Source: Paenibacillus alba
Lineage (GTDB): Bacteria > Bacillota > Bacilli > Paenibacillales > NBRC-103111
Assembly: GCF_013204855.1 (NCBI RefSeq)
Contig: NZ_JABMKZ010000008.1
Coordinates: 1 to 64,000, forward strand
DNA: 64,000 nucleotides
Reading direction: 5' to 3'
Below the pieces are notes generated by a model, which was not told the DNA's origin, did not search any database, and saw only the letters and a list, made by a program, of their open reading frames with translations. The translations under genes and the position numbers were made by a program. Shown here one piece after another: positions 53,768-62,002 of this stretch. Position 1 is the first letter of the stretch. The number at the start of each line of letters is the position of its first letter.

Positions 53768-55378
53768 ATGAAAAATGAGACGGCATCTCGCCGCTATCCT
53801 TTCGTCATTTATATGATGACAGGTATCCGAAAACTCCATATGGTCCCATTTTCTAGTGAAGAGTGCAACGCTCTCGATGGCGAGTACATGCTGTTTGCCG
53901 TTATGGATGGAGCAGCAGAAATGAAGATAGGAAGTCGTTCCTACGGACTGATCAGGGAAAGTCTGATTGTTGCACAGCCAGGTCAAGCCGCGCTCAGCTC
54001 TACACAAGAAAACAGCCTCTCTCTCTACTTCGTCACTTTCAAAGCGTTTCGAGTTTCGGATACAACTGCGTGGCGATACGAGTCGCCGGAGGCTTTCCCG
54101 TGTATGGGCGCTTTAACTTGCGTACCGTTCTCACAATGTGTTGATCTACTAGAAGCAATTGAGCAGCATAGTCCCGATGATAATGATTTGATGAGGTTTT
54201 ACAACCATGTGCGGTTCGAGGAGCTGATTCGTCTTTTCCTACAGCAAAACACGAGAGCGGTGCCAGCATTGAACTTGCGTGATAGTGTGAAAAGCTCGAT
54301 CGACTATATAAGCGACCATTATGCCGATCAAATGACTGTGTCTCAGTTGGCTTCGGATGCGAACGTGTTTCAGTGGCAATACACGCGGATATTCAAGGAA
54401 CTGACTGGTCAATTCCCGCTTGAATTCATTAATAAGCTGAGGATCGACCATGCTAAGCAGTTGCTGCTAAAAACAGAGGATCGGATTCACGAGATTGCCC
54501 AGCATGTCGGCTTCAATAACGAGTTTTATTTCAACCGCCGATTCAAGAAATTGGAGGGCATAGCACCAGGGAGGTACAGGCATCATCATCGGGGGAAGAT
54601 GCGCATCGTCTCTTTGCTTATGGAAGATATACTCCTCACTTTGGGAGTTACGCCGATTGTGCAGTGGTCGCATGCAGGCTGGGGTCGGCAAGAATATTTA
54701 AGGCTAAATGCGGTTCCAGCTTTCGATGTGCTGCAGAATAGCTTTGAACCACTGGCGACATTCAATCCAGATTTAATCATCGCACGAAGAAGTGATTATG
54801 AATATCGAACCAATCAATACGAGCAATGCAAGCGTTTTGTGCAGACGGAGATCATCACGCATGATGATGAGGATTGGCACTCGACATTGCGAACAGTGGC
54901 GAATAGGTTGGGGCGGATCGATCAAGCGGAGCTGGCTATCCAGCAATATGAGACCAAAGCAGCTAAGGCCAGAAGTTTGTTAACCCGCTCAATCACAAAT
55001 CGGACGTATGCTTTTCTGCGTATATCCGCCAAGTGCATTAGTGTTGATCAGACCTACACGAAGCCCTTTCTATGGGGGGATTTGGGGATTGTCCCACACC
55101 CGATGGTGCAGGAGTTAACCTATGAAGCGGGCAGAAAGGGTGTGACTTGGGAATGGCTGCAAGAGCTGGAGGCCGATTATATTTTCTTCGCTTTTGATAA
55201 GTGGCACGAACAAGAGGCGGGCTCAGAAAGACGTCAAGTTGCCCATCCATTGTGGCAGACCATTCCCGCTGTACGCAATCGTCATGCCTTCGAGGTCGAT
55301 TTTATGACGTGGATGAACCATGGCTACCTAGCCAACAGCAAAAAAATAGACGATGTACTGAGCATGCTAGTCAATTAA
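53768..55378 (+). CDS. Btr-like AraC activator fused to a siderophore-binding domain
   Basis: A 536-residue regulator. The first 170 residues are an AraC sensor-like cupin. Residues about 175-275 are an AraC double helix-turn-helix (TVSQLASDANVFQWQYTRIF ... GFNNEFYFNRRFKKLEG). Residues about 278-536 are a FecB/FeuA-type binding domain. The plan is that of Btr of Bacillus subtilis, which activates bacillibactin uptake on binding the ferric siderophore. The binding domain is similar to the preceding lipoprotein (PIVQW-H-WG-QEYL, SFEPL---DLII). It probably activates that gene or a distant importer. Confidence 0.9.
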   Translation: MKNETASRRYPFVIYMMTGIRKLHMVPFSSEECNALDGEYMLFAVMDGAAEMKIGSRSYGLIRESLIVAQPGQAALSSTQENSLSLYFVTFKAFRVSDTTAWRYESPEAFPCMGALTCVPFSQCVDLLEAIEQHSPDDNDLMRFYNHVRFEELIRLFLQQNTRAVPALNLRDSVKSSIDYISDHYADQMTVSQLASDANVFQWQYTRIFKELTGQFPLEFINKLRIDHAKQLLLKTEDRIHEIAQHVGFNNEFYFNRRFKKLEGIAPGRYRHHHRGKMRIVSLLMEDILLTLGVTPIVQWSHAGWGRQEYLRLNAVPAFDVLQNSFEPLATFNPDLIIARRSDYEYRTNQYEQCKRFVQTEIITHDDEDWHSTLRTVANRLGRIDQAELAIQQYETKAAKARSLLTRSITNRTYAFLRISAKCISVDQTYTKPFLWGDLGIVPHPMVQELTYEAGRKGVTWEWLQELEADYIFFAFDKWHEQEAGSERRQVAHPLWQTIPAVRNRHAFEVDFMTWMNHGYLANSKKIDDVLSMLVN

Positions 55379-55388
55379 TGGGTGGAAG

Positions 55389-55419
55389 AGGCGGCGGGCA
55401 GCTGCCGTAATATTTTTTT
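55389..55419 (+). terminator. Possible terminator after the Btr-like gene
   Basis: A short GC-rich palindromic stretch (CGGCGGGCAGCTGCCG) is followed by TAATATTTTTTTG. The stem is short, so confidence is low. Confidence 0.4.
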
Positions 55420-55439
55420 GTAAGCGATTTAAAAATTAA

Positions 55440-55487
55440 TTGACAAACTTTGAACAGGAGACTATTCTAAGATTACTTAAACGTTTA
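55440..55487 (+). promoter_or_regulatory. lacI-like promoter with TAAACGTTTA operator
   Basis: The -35 TTGACA (55440-55445) and -10 TATTCT (55463-55468) are 17 nt apart. The perfect palindrome TAAACGTTTA at 55478-55487 would lie just after the transcription start. Auto-repression is inferred. Confidence 0.8.
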
Positions 55488-55546
55488 CTCAGCTAAAATC
55501 ATGTTAGACTAAATAATGATGTTATGCAAAGAAGGTAATGTACGCT

Positions 55547-56557
55547 ATGAATCCTGCGACAATTAAAGATGTGGCCAAGGCAGCTGATGTTTCTGTCGCT
55601 ACAGTTTCCCGAGTGCTTCATAACCTCACCGGCTATTCAGATAAGACCAAACAAAAGGTCATGCAGGCAGTGGAAGAGTTGGGGTATCAACCTAATGCGA
55701 TCGCAAGAGGGCTCGTTAATAAGAGGACACAGACGATTGGTGTTCTGTTCCCGCATGTGTCCAGCAGCTTCTCATCTGATATTCTTCATGGAATTGAGGA
55801 AATTGCTCAGGAAAAAGGGTTCAGTGTTATTGTGTGCAACACGGCTGAAGAAGGCAAGCGGACCATGAAGTATTTGCAAGTCCTCCGGGAGAAGCAGGTA
55901 GATGGCATTGTCTTCACAAGCGAAGTGCTTAAGGATGAATACTTTCAAGCAATCAAGGAAATGAGAGTTCCTGTCATCCTTGTAAATACGATGTCTCAGA
56001 AACATATGATACCTTATGTGAAGGTTGATGATCATCAAGCGGCCTATCATGCGACAGACTATCTCATTCAGAAGGGTCACCGGGAGATCGCCATGATCAG
56101 CGGTTCGCCTAAAGACCGGATAGCGGGTTTACCACGCTTGGAAGGGTATCGTCAGGCTTTGGCTGACAATGGAATTGAATACATCGAATCGCGAGTGGCG
56201 AATGGTGATTTTAATCTGGAGGGCGGCACGGAAGCCATGAAAAAGCTGCTGGCTGAAGCACCTCCGTTTACGGCTTTGTTCGCAGCAAGCGATGAGATGG
56301 CCATCGGTGCAATGAATGTTGCCTTGGAACGGGGGATTAAAATTCCGGATGATCTTTCGATCATAGGTTACGATGATTTGAAATTTGCCAGAATGATCTA
56401 TCCGCCATTGACGACCATTCATCAACCATTGACAATGATGGGGCGCATGGCATCGGAGAAATTAATTTCGTTAATCGAAGAAGATTCAACGCAAGTGTCG
56501 AGCAGCATTGTAAGTCATCATCTGGTAGAAAGACAAACAGTGCGATCCAAGCCTTGA
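55547..56557 (+). CDS. LacI-family sugar repressor
   Basis: A 336-residue LacI/GalR regulator. The helix-turn-helix TIKDVAKAADVSVATVSRVL and hinge helix (PNAIARGLV) are followed by a sugar-binding domain (TIGVLFPHVSSSF, ALFAASDEMAIGAM, SIIGYDDLKFARMIYPPLTT). GAAGGT lies 10 nt before the ATG at 55547; the ATG at 55538 is too close. Three TAAACGTTTA sites flank this gene and the operon that follows, so it probably represses isomalto-oligosaccharide uptake and use. Confidence 0.9.
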   Translation: MNPATIKDVAKAADVSVATVSRVLHNLTGYSDKTKQKVMQAVEELGYQPNAIARGLVNKRTQTIGVLFPHVSSSFSSDILHGIEEIAQEKGFSVIVCNTAEEGKRTMKYLQVLREKQVDGIVFTSEVLKDEYFQAIKEMRVPVILVNTMSQKHMIPYVKVDDHQAAYHATDYLIQKGHREIAMISGSPKDRIAGLPRLEGYRQALADNGIEYIESRVANGDFNLEGGTEAMKKLLAEAPPFTALFAASDEMAIGAMNVALERGIKIPDDLSIIGYDDLKFARMIYPPLTTIHQPLTMMGRMASEKLISLIEEDSTQVSSSIVSHHLVERQTVRSKP

Positions 56558-56573
56558 AAAGGGCTTCTTTTTC
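56549..56573 (+). terminator. Terminator after the lacI-like gene
   Basis: AAGCC pairs with GGCTT around TTGAAAAG and is followed by CTTTTT. The stem is short, and it overlaps the last codons of the gene. Confidence 0.6.
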
Positions 56574-56584
56574 AGATTATTTAG

Positions 56585-56725
56585 TAAACGTTTAACATGA
56601 TGTTGTAATTTTCCAGTAAAAAAGGTCTTGCGATAGTTGAAATAAACGTGGTTTACTCTTTAAGGGTGGTGGTGTGAAGCGCTTTTTAAGATTCATATTT
56701 TTTACCTCATTAAGTTAAACGTTTA
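56585..56725 (+). promoter_or_regulatory. Two LacI-type operators upstream of the 56782 operon
   Basis: Perfect palindromes TAAACGTTTA lie at 56585-56594 and 56716-56725, 131 nt apart. A looser TAAAC-GTG-GTTTA lies at 56643-56655 between them. The spacing would allow DNA looping. The sites equal that in front of the lacI-like gene. Confidence 0.75.
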
Positions 56726-56781
56726 CTTTAATAAATATCAGCCTTACTCATAATCTCATTTATAAAATGGAGGTCTTACCG

Positions 56782-58050
56782 ATGAAAAAAACAACGACAA
56801 CTATTTTTACAAGCGTCCTCGCCCTTTCGGTACTAGCAGGCTGCGGAGGCGGAAAAACGAACAGTGAATCTTCTTCCAATACGACAGCTCCTGCTGCAAA
56901 AGGGGAAAAAGTGAAGTTGGAGTTTTTCCAGAATAAAGCGGAAGCCAAAGCTTCTTTCGATGCTCTGGTCAAAAAGTTCAACGATGCAAATCCGAACATC
57001 ACAGTGACTCAAGTTAACCCGCCCGATGCGGAAACAGTCCTGAAAACGCGTGTAGCCAAGAAGGACATTCCCGATATTATTGGCCTTGGAGCAACGGATA
57101 CGTTCGCTCAGTTATCCAAAAGCGGTTTATTTGCTGATTTTTCGAATGATTCCCTTACAGCCACTATCCAGCCGTCCTACATAGACATGTTGAAAAAGCT
57201 GACAGGCACCGATCAATTATACGCTATTCCTTTTACAGCTAATGCCAGCGGTGTTATTTACAATAAGACCATGTTCAAAGAATTGGGGCTAAGCGTTCCA
57301 AAAACTTGGGATGAATTGATGGCTACCGCGCAGAAAGTGAAGGATGCCGGTAAAACTCCGTTCTATCTGACGATTAAAGACTCTTGGACGGTGATGGTGC
57401 CTTTTAACTCCTTGTCGACCAACATCGTAGGCATTGATTTCTATGATAAAAGAACAAAAGGCTCAGTTAAGTTTGACAGCCCAGAATTCCGTGAAGTGGC
57501 TGACAAACAGTTGAAACTTCTGGATTTTGGTCAAAAGGATATGATGGGCAAAGGCTACAACGATGGCAACACGGCTTTCGCTAAAGGTGAATCCGCAATG
57601 TACCTGCAAGGTGTATGGGCCATTCCAGAAATTAAAAAAGCAAATCCGAGCATAGATTTGGGTGTGTTCCCATTGCCTGCTACTAACGACCCTTCCAAGA
57701 ATAAAGTTATTTCCGGCGTTGATACCTTGCTGACGATTTCCAAAAACAGCAAGCATGCGGAAGAAGCTAAGAAGTTTATTGAATTTATGCTGAAACCTGA
57801 GAATGTTCAAACTTACATTGACGAGCAAAAAGCGTTCTCAGCTGTTAAAAACGTGAATCAAACCGATGCAAGCGTACAGGATCTGAATGCTTCGTTCGCC
57901 AGCGGCAACATTGATGACTTCTCCGATCACTACATTCCTGGTGCTGTTAAAGCCGATACGATTATCCAAAGCTACCTGCAGAAAAAAGATGTCAATGCTT
58001 ATGTGAAACAATTTGATACCGAGTGGGATAAAGTTGCTAACCGCAAGTAA
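56782..58050 (+). CDS. Sugar-binding lipoprotein, fifth importer
   Basis: A 422-residue CUT1 binding protein with lipobox LAGC and a family 1 domain (KLEFFQNKAEAKASFDALVK). The ATG at 56782 follows ATGGAGG, while the frame opening at 56767 starts inside that ribosome site. It is the first gene of an operon ending in a GH13 alpha-glucosidase, so isomaltose or related alpha-glucosides are likely ligands. Confidence 0.9.
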   Translation: MKKTTTTIFTSVLALSVLAGCGGGKTNSESSSNTTAPAAKGEKVKLEFFQNKAEAKASFDALVKKFNDANPNITVTQVNPPDAETVLKTRVAKKDIPDIIGLGATDTFAQLSKSGLFADFSNDSLTATIQPSYIDMLKKLTGTDQLYAIPFTANASGVIYNKTMFKELGLSVPKTWDELMATAQKVKDAGKTPFYLTIKDSWTVMVPFNSLSTNIVGIDFYDKRTKGSVKFDSPEFREVADKQLKLLDFGQKDMMGKGYNDGNTAFAKGESAMYLQGVWAIPEIKKANPSIDLGVFPLPATNDPSKNKVISGVDTLLTISKNSKHAEEAKKFIEFMLKPENVQTYIDEQKAFSAVKNVNQTDASVQDLNASFASGNIDDFSDHYIPGAVKADTIIQSYLQKKDVNAYVKQFDTEWDKVANRK

Positions 58051-58070
58051 ACGCCGAAGCACATAGAAGA

Positions 58071-58090
58071 AGGGCGCCGTAAGGCGCTCT
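58071..58090 (+). promoter_or_regulatory. Intercistronic stem-loop with GUAA tetraloop
   Basis: AGGGCGCC pairs with GGCGCTCT (one G-U pair) around GTAA, a GNRA-type tetraloop. It lies between binding-protein and permease genes with no T-run directly after it. Confidence 0.65.
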
Positions 58091-58117
58091 CTCCCTATTT
58101 ATTAAAGGAGGATCATC

Positions 58118-58984
58118 ATGGTTTCAAAAAAAGCGGCGTATTACAGTATGGTCATACCAGCATTGCTCTTATTTTTCGCATTTCATACCTTTCCTGCCTT
58201 GCAAGGCATTTATTACGCTTTTACGAATTGGGACGGGTATAGTGAAGCGTACGACTTTGTTGGCTTTAAGAATTTTATTGGCCTCTTTCAAGATAACAAT
58301 GTGATGAACTCATATTTGTTTACTTTTAAATACGCGATTGTCGTCACCATATTCATTAATGTGATAAGTTTGCTTATTGCATTGGGTTTAAACTCACGGA
58401 TCAAATACCGTAATTTCTTCCGAGGGGTTTATTTCCTCCCTAATGTGCTTGGGGTACTTATTGTCAGTTATATTTTCAACTATTTATTTTCCAACATTGT
58501 TCCGACGTGGGGAGAGAAATTAGGCATCGAGTTCCTGTCTACTAACATTCTCGGCAATGAGCAATGGGCCTGGATCGGTATCGTTATCGTTGCTGTATGG
58601 CAAGGGATTGCGTTTAACACGATTCTTTATCTGTCCGGACTTCAAACGATTCCACAAGATATCTATGAAGCATCCAGTTTGGACGGAGCGGGTAAATGGC
58701 AGACGTTTTGGAAAATCACATTTCCGATGATTTCTTCCTTCTTCACGATCAATATGGTTTTGGCTATGAAGGGTTCCCTGATGGTATTTGACCAGATTGT
58801 CGCATTGACAGGAGGCGGACCTGGTCGCGCGACACAGTCCATTGCCTACTTGATTTATCAAGGCGGCTTCCAAGGCGGAGAGTTTGCGTATCAAGCCGCG
58901 AATGCTGTTATTTACTTTATCGTGATTGTCGTCATCTCCGTCGTACAGCTTAAATTTTTGCAGAATCGGGAGATGGATGCGTAA
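58118..58984 (+). CDS. Carbohydrate ABC permease, UgpA/MalF type
   Basis: A 288-residue permease with helices from near residue 10 (MVIPALLLFFAFHTFPALQG), the EAA loop YEASSLDGAGKWQTFWKITF and the conserved ALTGGGPGRATQSIAYLIY. AAAGGAGG precedes ATG. Its stop codon overlaps the next start (TAATG), so the two permeases are translationally coupled. Confidence 0.9.
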   Translation: MVSKKAAYYSMVIPALLLFFAFHTFPALQGIYYAFTNWDGYSEAYDFVGFKNFIGLFQDNNVMNSYLFTFKYAIVVTIFINVISLLIALGLNSRIKYRNFFRGVYFLPNVLGVLIVSYIFNYLFSNIVPTWGEKLGIEFLSTNILGNEQWAWIGIVIVAVWQGIAFNTILYLSGLQTIPQDIYEASSLDGAGKWQTFWKITFPMISSFFTINMVLAMKGSLMVFDQIVALTGGGPGRATQSIAYLIYQGGFQGGEFAYQAANAVIYFIVIVVISVVQLKFLQNREMDA

Positions 58985-59805
58985 TGACAAAACATTCCAC
59001 GAACTGGATCGTCACGAGTTTGATCGCTCTGGGATCATTGCTGGTTTTGTTCCCTTTATATATGGCAGTTGCTATCGCTCTCAAAAATCCGGAGGAAATG
59101 GCGAAATCGGTGTTTTCGCTCCCAACGGGATTGCACTTCGAGAACTTCAAGAATGCCATTGAGGCGACCAACTTTTTCTCGGCTTTAGGGAACAGCTTTG
59201 TTATCACAGTATGTTCTGTTGGTTTCATTCTGTTGACCAATTCGCTTGTTTCCTATGCGATTGCGCGGAATATGAACAAGAAGTTTTTTAAAGGCTTGTA
59301 CTTCTATTTCATTAGTGCGATGTTTATTCCTTTTCAAATTATTATGCTTCCGATTGTAAAGCTGACAACGGATTTGCATATGAACAACATGCCAGGGTTA
59401 ATTATTCTTTACATTGTGTATGGACTCGCTTTCAACATATTTGTGTATGTTGGCTATATTCGCACCATACCGGTTGAATTGGAAGAAGCTGCAACGGTTG
59501 ACGGAGCCTCCACCTATGGAACCTTCTGGCGTATTATTTTCCCGCTGCTGGCACCGATTAATGCGACGATTGCCATTTTAAGCTGCTTGTCGACGTGGAA
59601 TGATTTTATGCTGCCGCTTATTATTCTAGGTAAACCGGAATCGTATACACTTCCTCTCGTGCAGTATGTATTTCAAGGCCAATTCAGTACGGATTTTAAC
59701 TTGGCATTTGCCTCGTATCTGCTTGCACTCGCCCCGATGGTTATCGTCTATCTGATTGCGCAAAAGTGGATTATTAATGGCATTACGCAAGGTGCTGTGA
59801 AGTAA
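58984..59805 (+). CDS. Carbohydrate ABC permease, UgpE/MalG type
   Basis: A 273-residue permease with the EAA loop EEAATVDGASTYGTFWRIIF and C-terminus NGITQGAVK. Its start overlaps the stop codon of the preceding permease. The alpha-glucosidase gene follows after 22 nt. Confidence 0.9.
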   Translation: MTKHSTNWIVTSLIALGSLLVLFPLYMAVAIALKNPEEMAKSVFSLPTGLHFENFKNAIEATNFFSALGNSFVITVCSVGFILLTNSLVSYAIARNMNKKFFKGLYFYFISAMFIPFQIIMLPIVKLTTDLHMNNMPGLIILYIVYGLAFNIFVYVGYIRTIPVELEEAATVDGASTYGTFWRIIFPLLAPINATIAILSCLSTWNDFMLPLIILGKPESYTLPLVQYVFQGQFSTDFNLAFASYLLALAPMVIVYLIAQKWIINGITQGAVK

Positions 59806-59827
59806 ACAAGTGGATAGGAGTGTCAAT

Positions 59828-61510
59828 ATGAACAACTTGAATAGAACTTGGTGGAAAGAAAGCGTTGTGTATCAGATCTACCCCCGCAGCTTCCAAGACA
59901 GCAACGGTGACGGCATCGGGGATATTCCCGGCATTATTTCGAGATTGGATTACTTAAAGAACCTTGGGGTGGACATCATTTGGCTGTCTCCCGTCTACGA
60001 ATCTCCCAACGATGATAACGGCTACGACATTAGCAACTACCAAAGCATTATGGATGACTTCGGCACGATTGGCGATTGGGAGCAGCTGCTCTACGGACTG
60101 CACAGCCGCGGCATGAAGCTGATCATGGATCTTGTTGTCAATCACAGTTCGGATGAGCATGTATGGTTTGCTGAGTCTCGCAAGTCCTTAGAGAATCCTT
60201 ATCGGGATTACTACATTTGGAGGGACGGCCAAGGCGGGCAGGAGCCAAACAACTGGTCTTCCTTTTTCAGTGGATCGGCCTGGGAGTTAGATGATGCGAC
60301 GGGACAGTATTTTCTTCATCTATTTTCCAAGAAGCAGCCAGACTTGAATTGGGAAAATGAAAAAGTGCGCCGTGAGGTGTACGACATGATGACTTGGTGG
60401 CTCGACAAAGGAATTGATGGCTTCCGGATGGATGTCATTAACCTGATCAGCAAGGTACAAGGCTTACCGGACGCGGCGGGCGAGGGAACCTACAATTTCG
60501 GCGGAGAACACTTCATGAACGGTCCGCGAATTCATGAATTTCTACAGGAAATGAACCGTGAGGTCTTGTCCAAATACGATGTAATGACCGTGGGTGAAAC
60601 GATAGGCGTGACTCCGGAAGAAGCAATCAAGTACGTTGGCGAGGATCGGAACGAACTGAATATGGTGTTCCAGTTCGAGCTGATGGATATTGATTCCGGG
60701 CCTGGTGGAAAGTGGAATGTCCAGCCATGGACACTTCCTGCGTTTAAGCGCATTATGAGCAAGTGGCAGAACGAGATGTATGGCAAAGGCTGGAATAGCT
60801 TGTATTTGAACAATCATGACCAACCGCGAATGGTTTCACGTTTTGGGAATGATGGCGAACTTCGCAAGGAATCCGCCAAAATGCTGGCTACGCTGCTTCA
60901 CACGCTGCAAGGGACACCTTATATTTATCAAGGTGAAGAGCTTGGTATGACGAACGTCAAATTCGATTCGATCGATCACTACCAAGACATCGAGACGCTT
61001 AATATGTTCAAGGAATACCGCGAAGCGGGACATAGCGCTCAGGACATTATGGCTTCCATTTACAGCAAGGGAAGAGATAATGCCCGCACCCCAATGCAGT
61101 GGGACACTACTTTGCATAGCGGTTTTACAACCGGGTCGCCGTGGCTTACTGTAAATCCGAATTATACGCAGATCAATGCCGAAGAAGCACTGAATGATCC
61201 AGATTCCATTTTTCATTACTACCGCCGTTTAATTGAGCTTCGCAAGCAGCATGATGTGATCGTATACGGAAAGTATGACTTGCTTCTGGAACAGGATGAA
61301 CGCATTTATGCGTATACTCGGACTTTGGGAGAGGAGCGCTTGCTGGTTGTTTTGAATTTCTATGAGACGCCTGTAACCTTCGAGCTTCCGAATACGGTTG
61401 CCTGTACATCAAGTGAGCAGCTCATAGGCAACTATGAGATAAATAAAGATTTGGATTTGCAGCGTTTGGAGCTTCGTCCTTATGAAGCTCAGGTATTCAA
61501 GCTAAACTAA
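59828..61510 (+). CDS. GH13 oligo-1,6-glucosidase (alpha-glucosidase)
   Basis: A 560-residue GH13 enzyme of the oligo-1,6-glucosidase subfamily, full length and without a signal peptide. Region I is DLVVNHSSDEH. Region II is GFRMDVINLIS with nucleophile D202 followed by V203, the residue associated with alpha-1,6 preference. Region III is TVGETIG with acid E257, and region IV is YLNNHDQPRMVSRFG. An N-terminal calcium loop DSNGDGIGD is present. AGGAG precedes the ATG at 59828. It hydrolyses imported isomalto-oligosaccharides in the cytoplasm. Confidence 0.92.
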   Translation: MNNLNRTWWKESVVYQIYPRSFQDSNGDGIGDIPGIISRLDYLKNLGVDIIWLSPVYESPNDDNGYDISNYQSIMDDFGTIGDWEQLLYGLHSRGMKLIMDLVVNHSSDEHVWFAESRKSLENPYRDYYIWRDGQGGQEPNNWSSFFSGSAWELDDATGQYFLHLFSKKQPDLNWENEKVRREVYDMMTWWLDKGIDGFRMDVINLISKVQGLPDAAGEGTYNFGGEHFMNGPRIHEFLQEMNREVLSKYDVMTVGETIGVTPEEAIKYVGEDRNELNMVFQFELMDIDSGPGGKWNVQPWTLPAFKRIMSKWQNEMYGKGWNSLYLNNHDQPRMVSRFGNDGELRKESAKMLATLLHTLQGTPYIYQGEELGMTNVKFDSIDHYQDIETLNMFKEYREAGHSAQDIMASIYSKGRDNARTPMQWDTTLHSGFTTGSPWLTVNPNYTQINAEEALNDPDSIFHYYRRLIELRKQHDVIVYGKYDLLLEQDERIYAYTRTLGEERLLVVLNFYETPVTFELPNTVACTSSEQLIGNYEINKDLDLQRLELRPYEAQVFKLN

Positions 61511-61521
61511 ACGTTGATTAT

Positions 61522-61558
61522 GAGGCCTCTCGGCGCATTTTGAGAGGCCTCTTAGTTG
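61522..61558 (+). terminator. Terminator of the isomalto-oligosaccharide operon
   Basis: A 10-bp perfect stem GAGGCCTCTC/GAGAGGCCTC with loop GGCGCATTTT is followed by TTAGTTGTT. Confidence 0.8.
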
Positions 61559-61573
61559 TTATCAAATTTATAT

Positions 61574-61616
61574 GAAAAGCACCGCCATTCGTGATTCACG
61601 ATTGCGGTGCTTTTTA
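61574..61616 (+). terminator. Second tandem terminator
   Basis: AAAGCACCGC pairs with GCGGTGCTTT across CATTCGTGATTCACGATT and is followed by TT. The remaining gap to 62002 is AT-rich and shows no gene; it should contain the promoter of the amidase gene. Confidence 0.8.
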
Positions 61617-62002
61617 TGATTTCAAAGGGAAGAAAAAACAATTTAGGGAAGAAATGAGGTTGATGGAAATTCAAGCGTTTTGATAATGACTAGCAAGGAG
61701 GACACTGCTCGTTTCCTAATTCGCGAGATAGATAAAGGAAGAGTTAGCAAGGATAAGACTGCTATATATGTATACGCTTTTTTGACTATATTTCTACTTG
61801 ATAGTCATGTAGTAATCAACTAGTATGTGTTATGTAATATGACATATTAAAACTTGAATATTAATTTATTGAAGGGGGAGTTAAGGGGGAGGTTGGGTTT
61901 TATATCTAAAACCTAACATATATATTTACTTTTTAGTGTTTACTGAAGATTTCATGATAATCCATAATCAAAATGTCACATTTACTTACACGGGAGGGAA
62001 CC

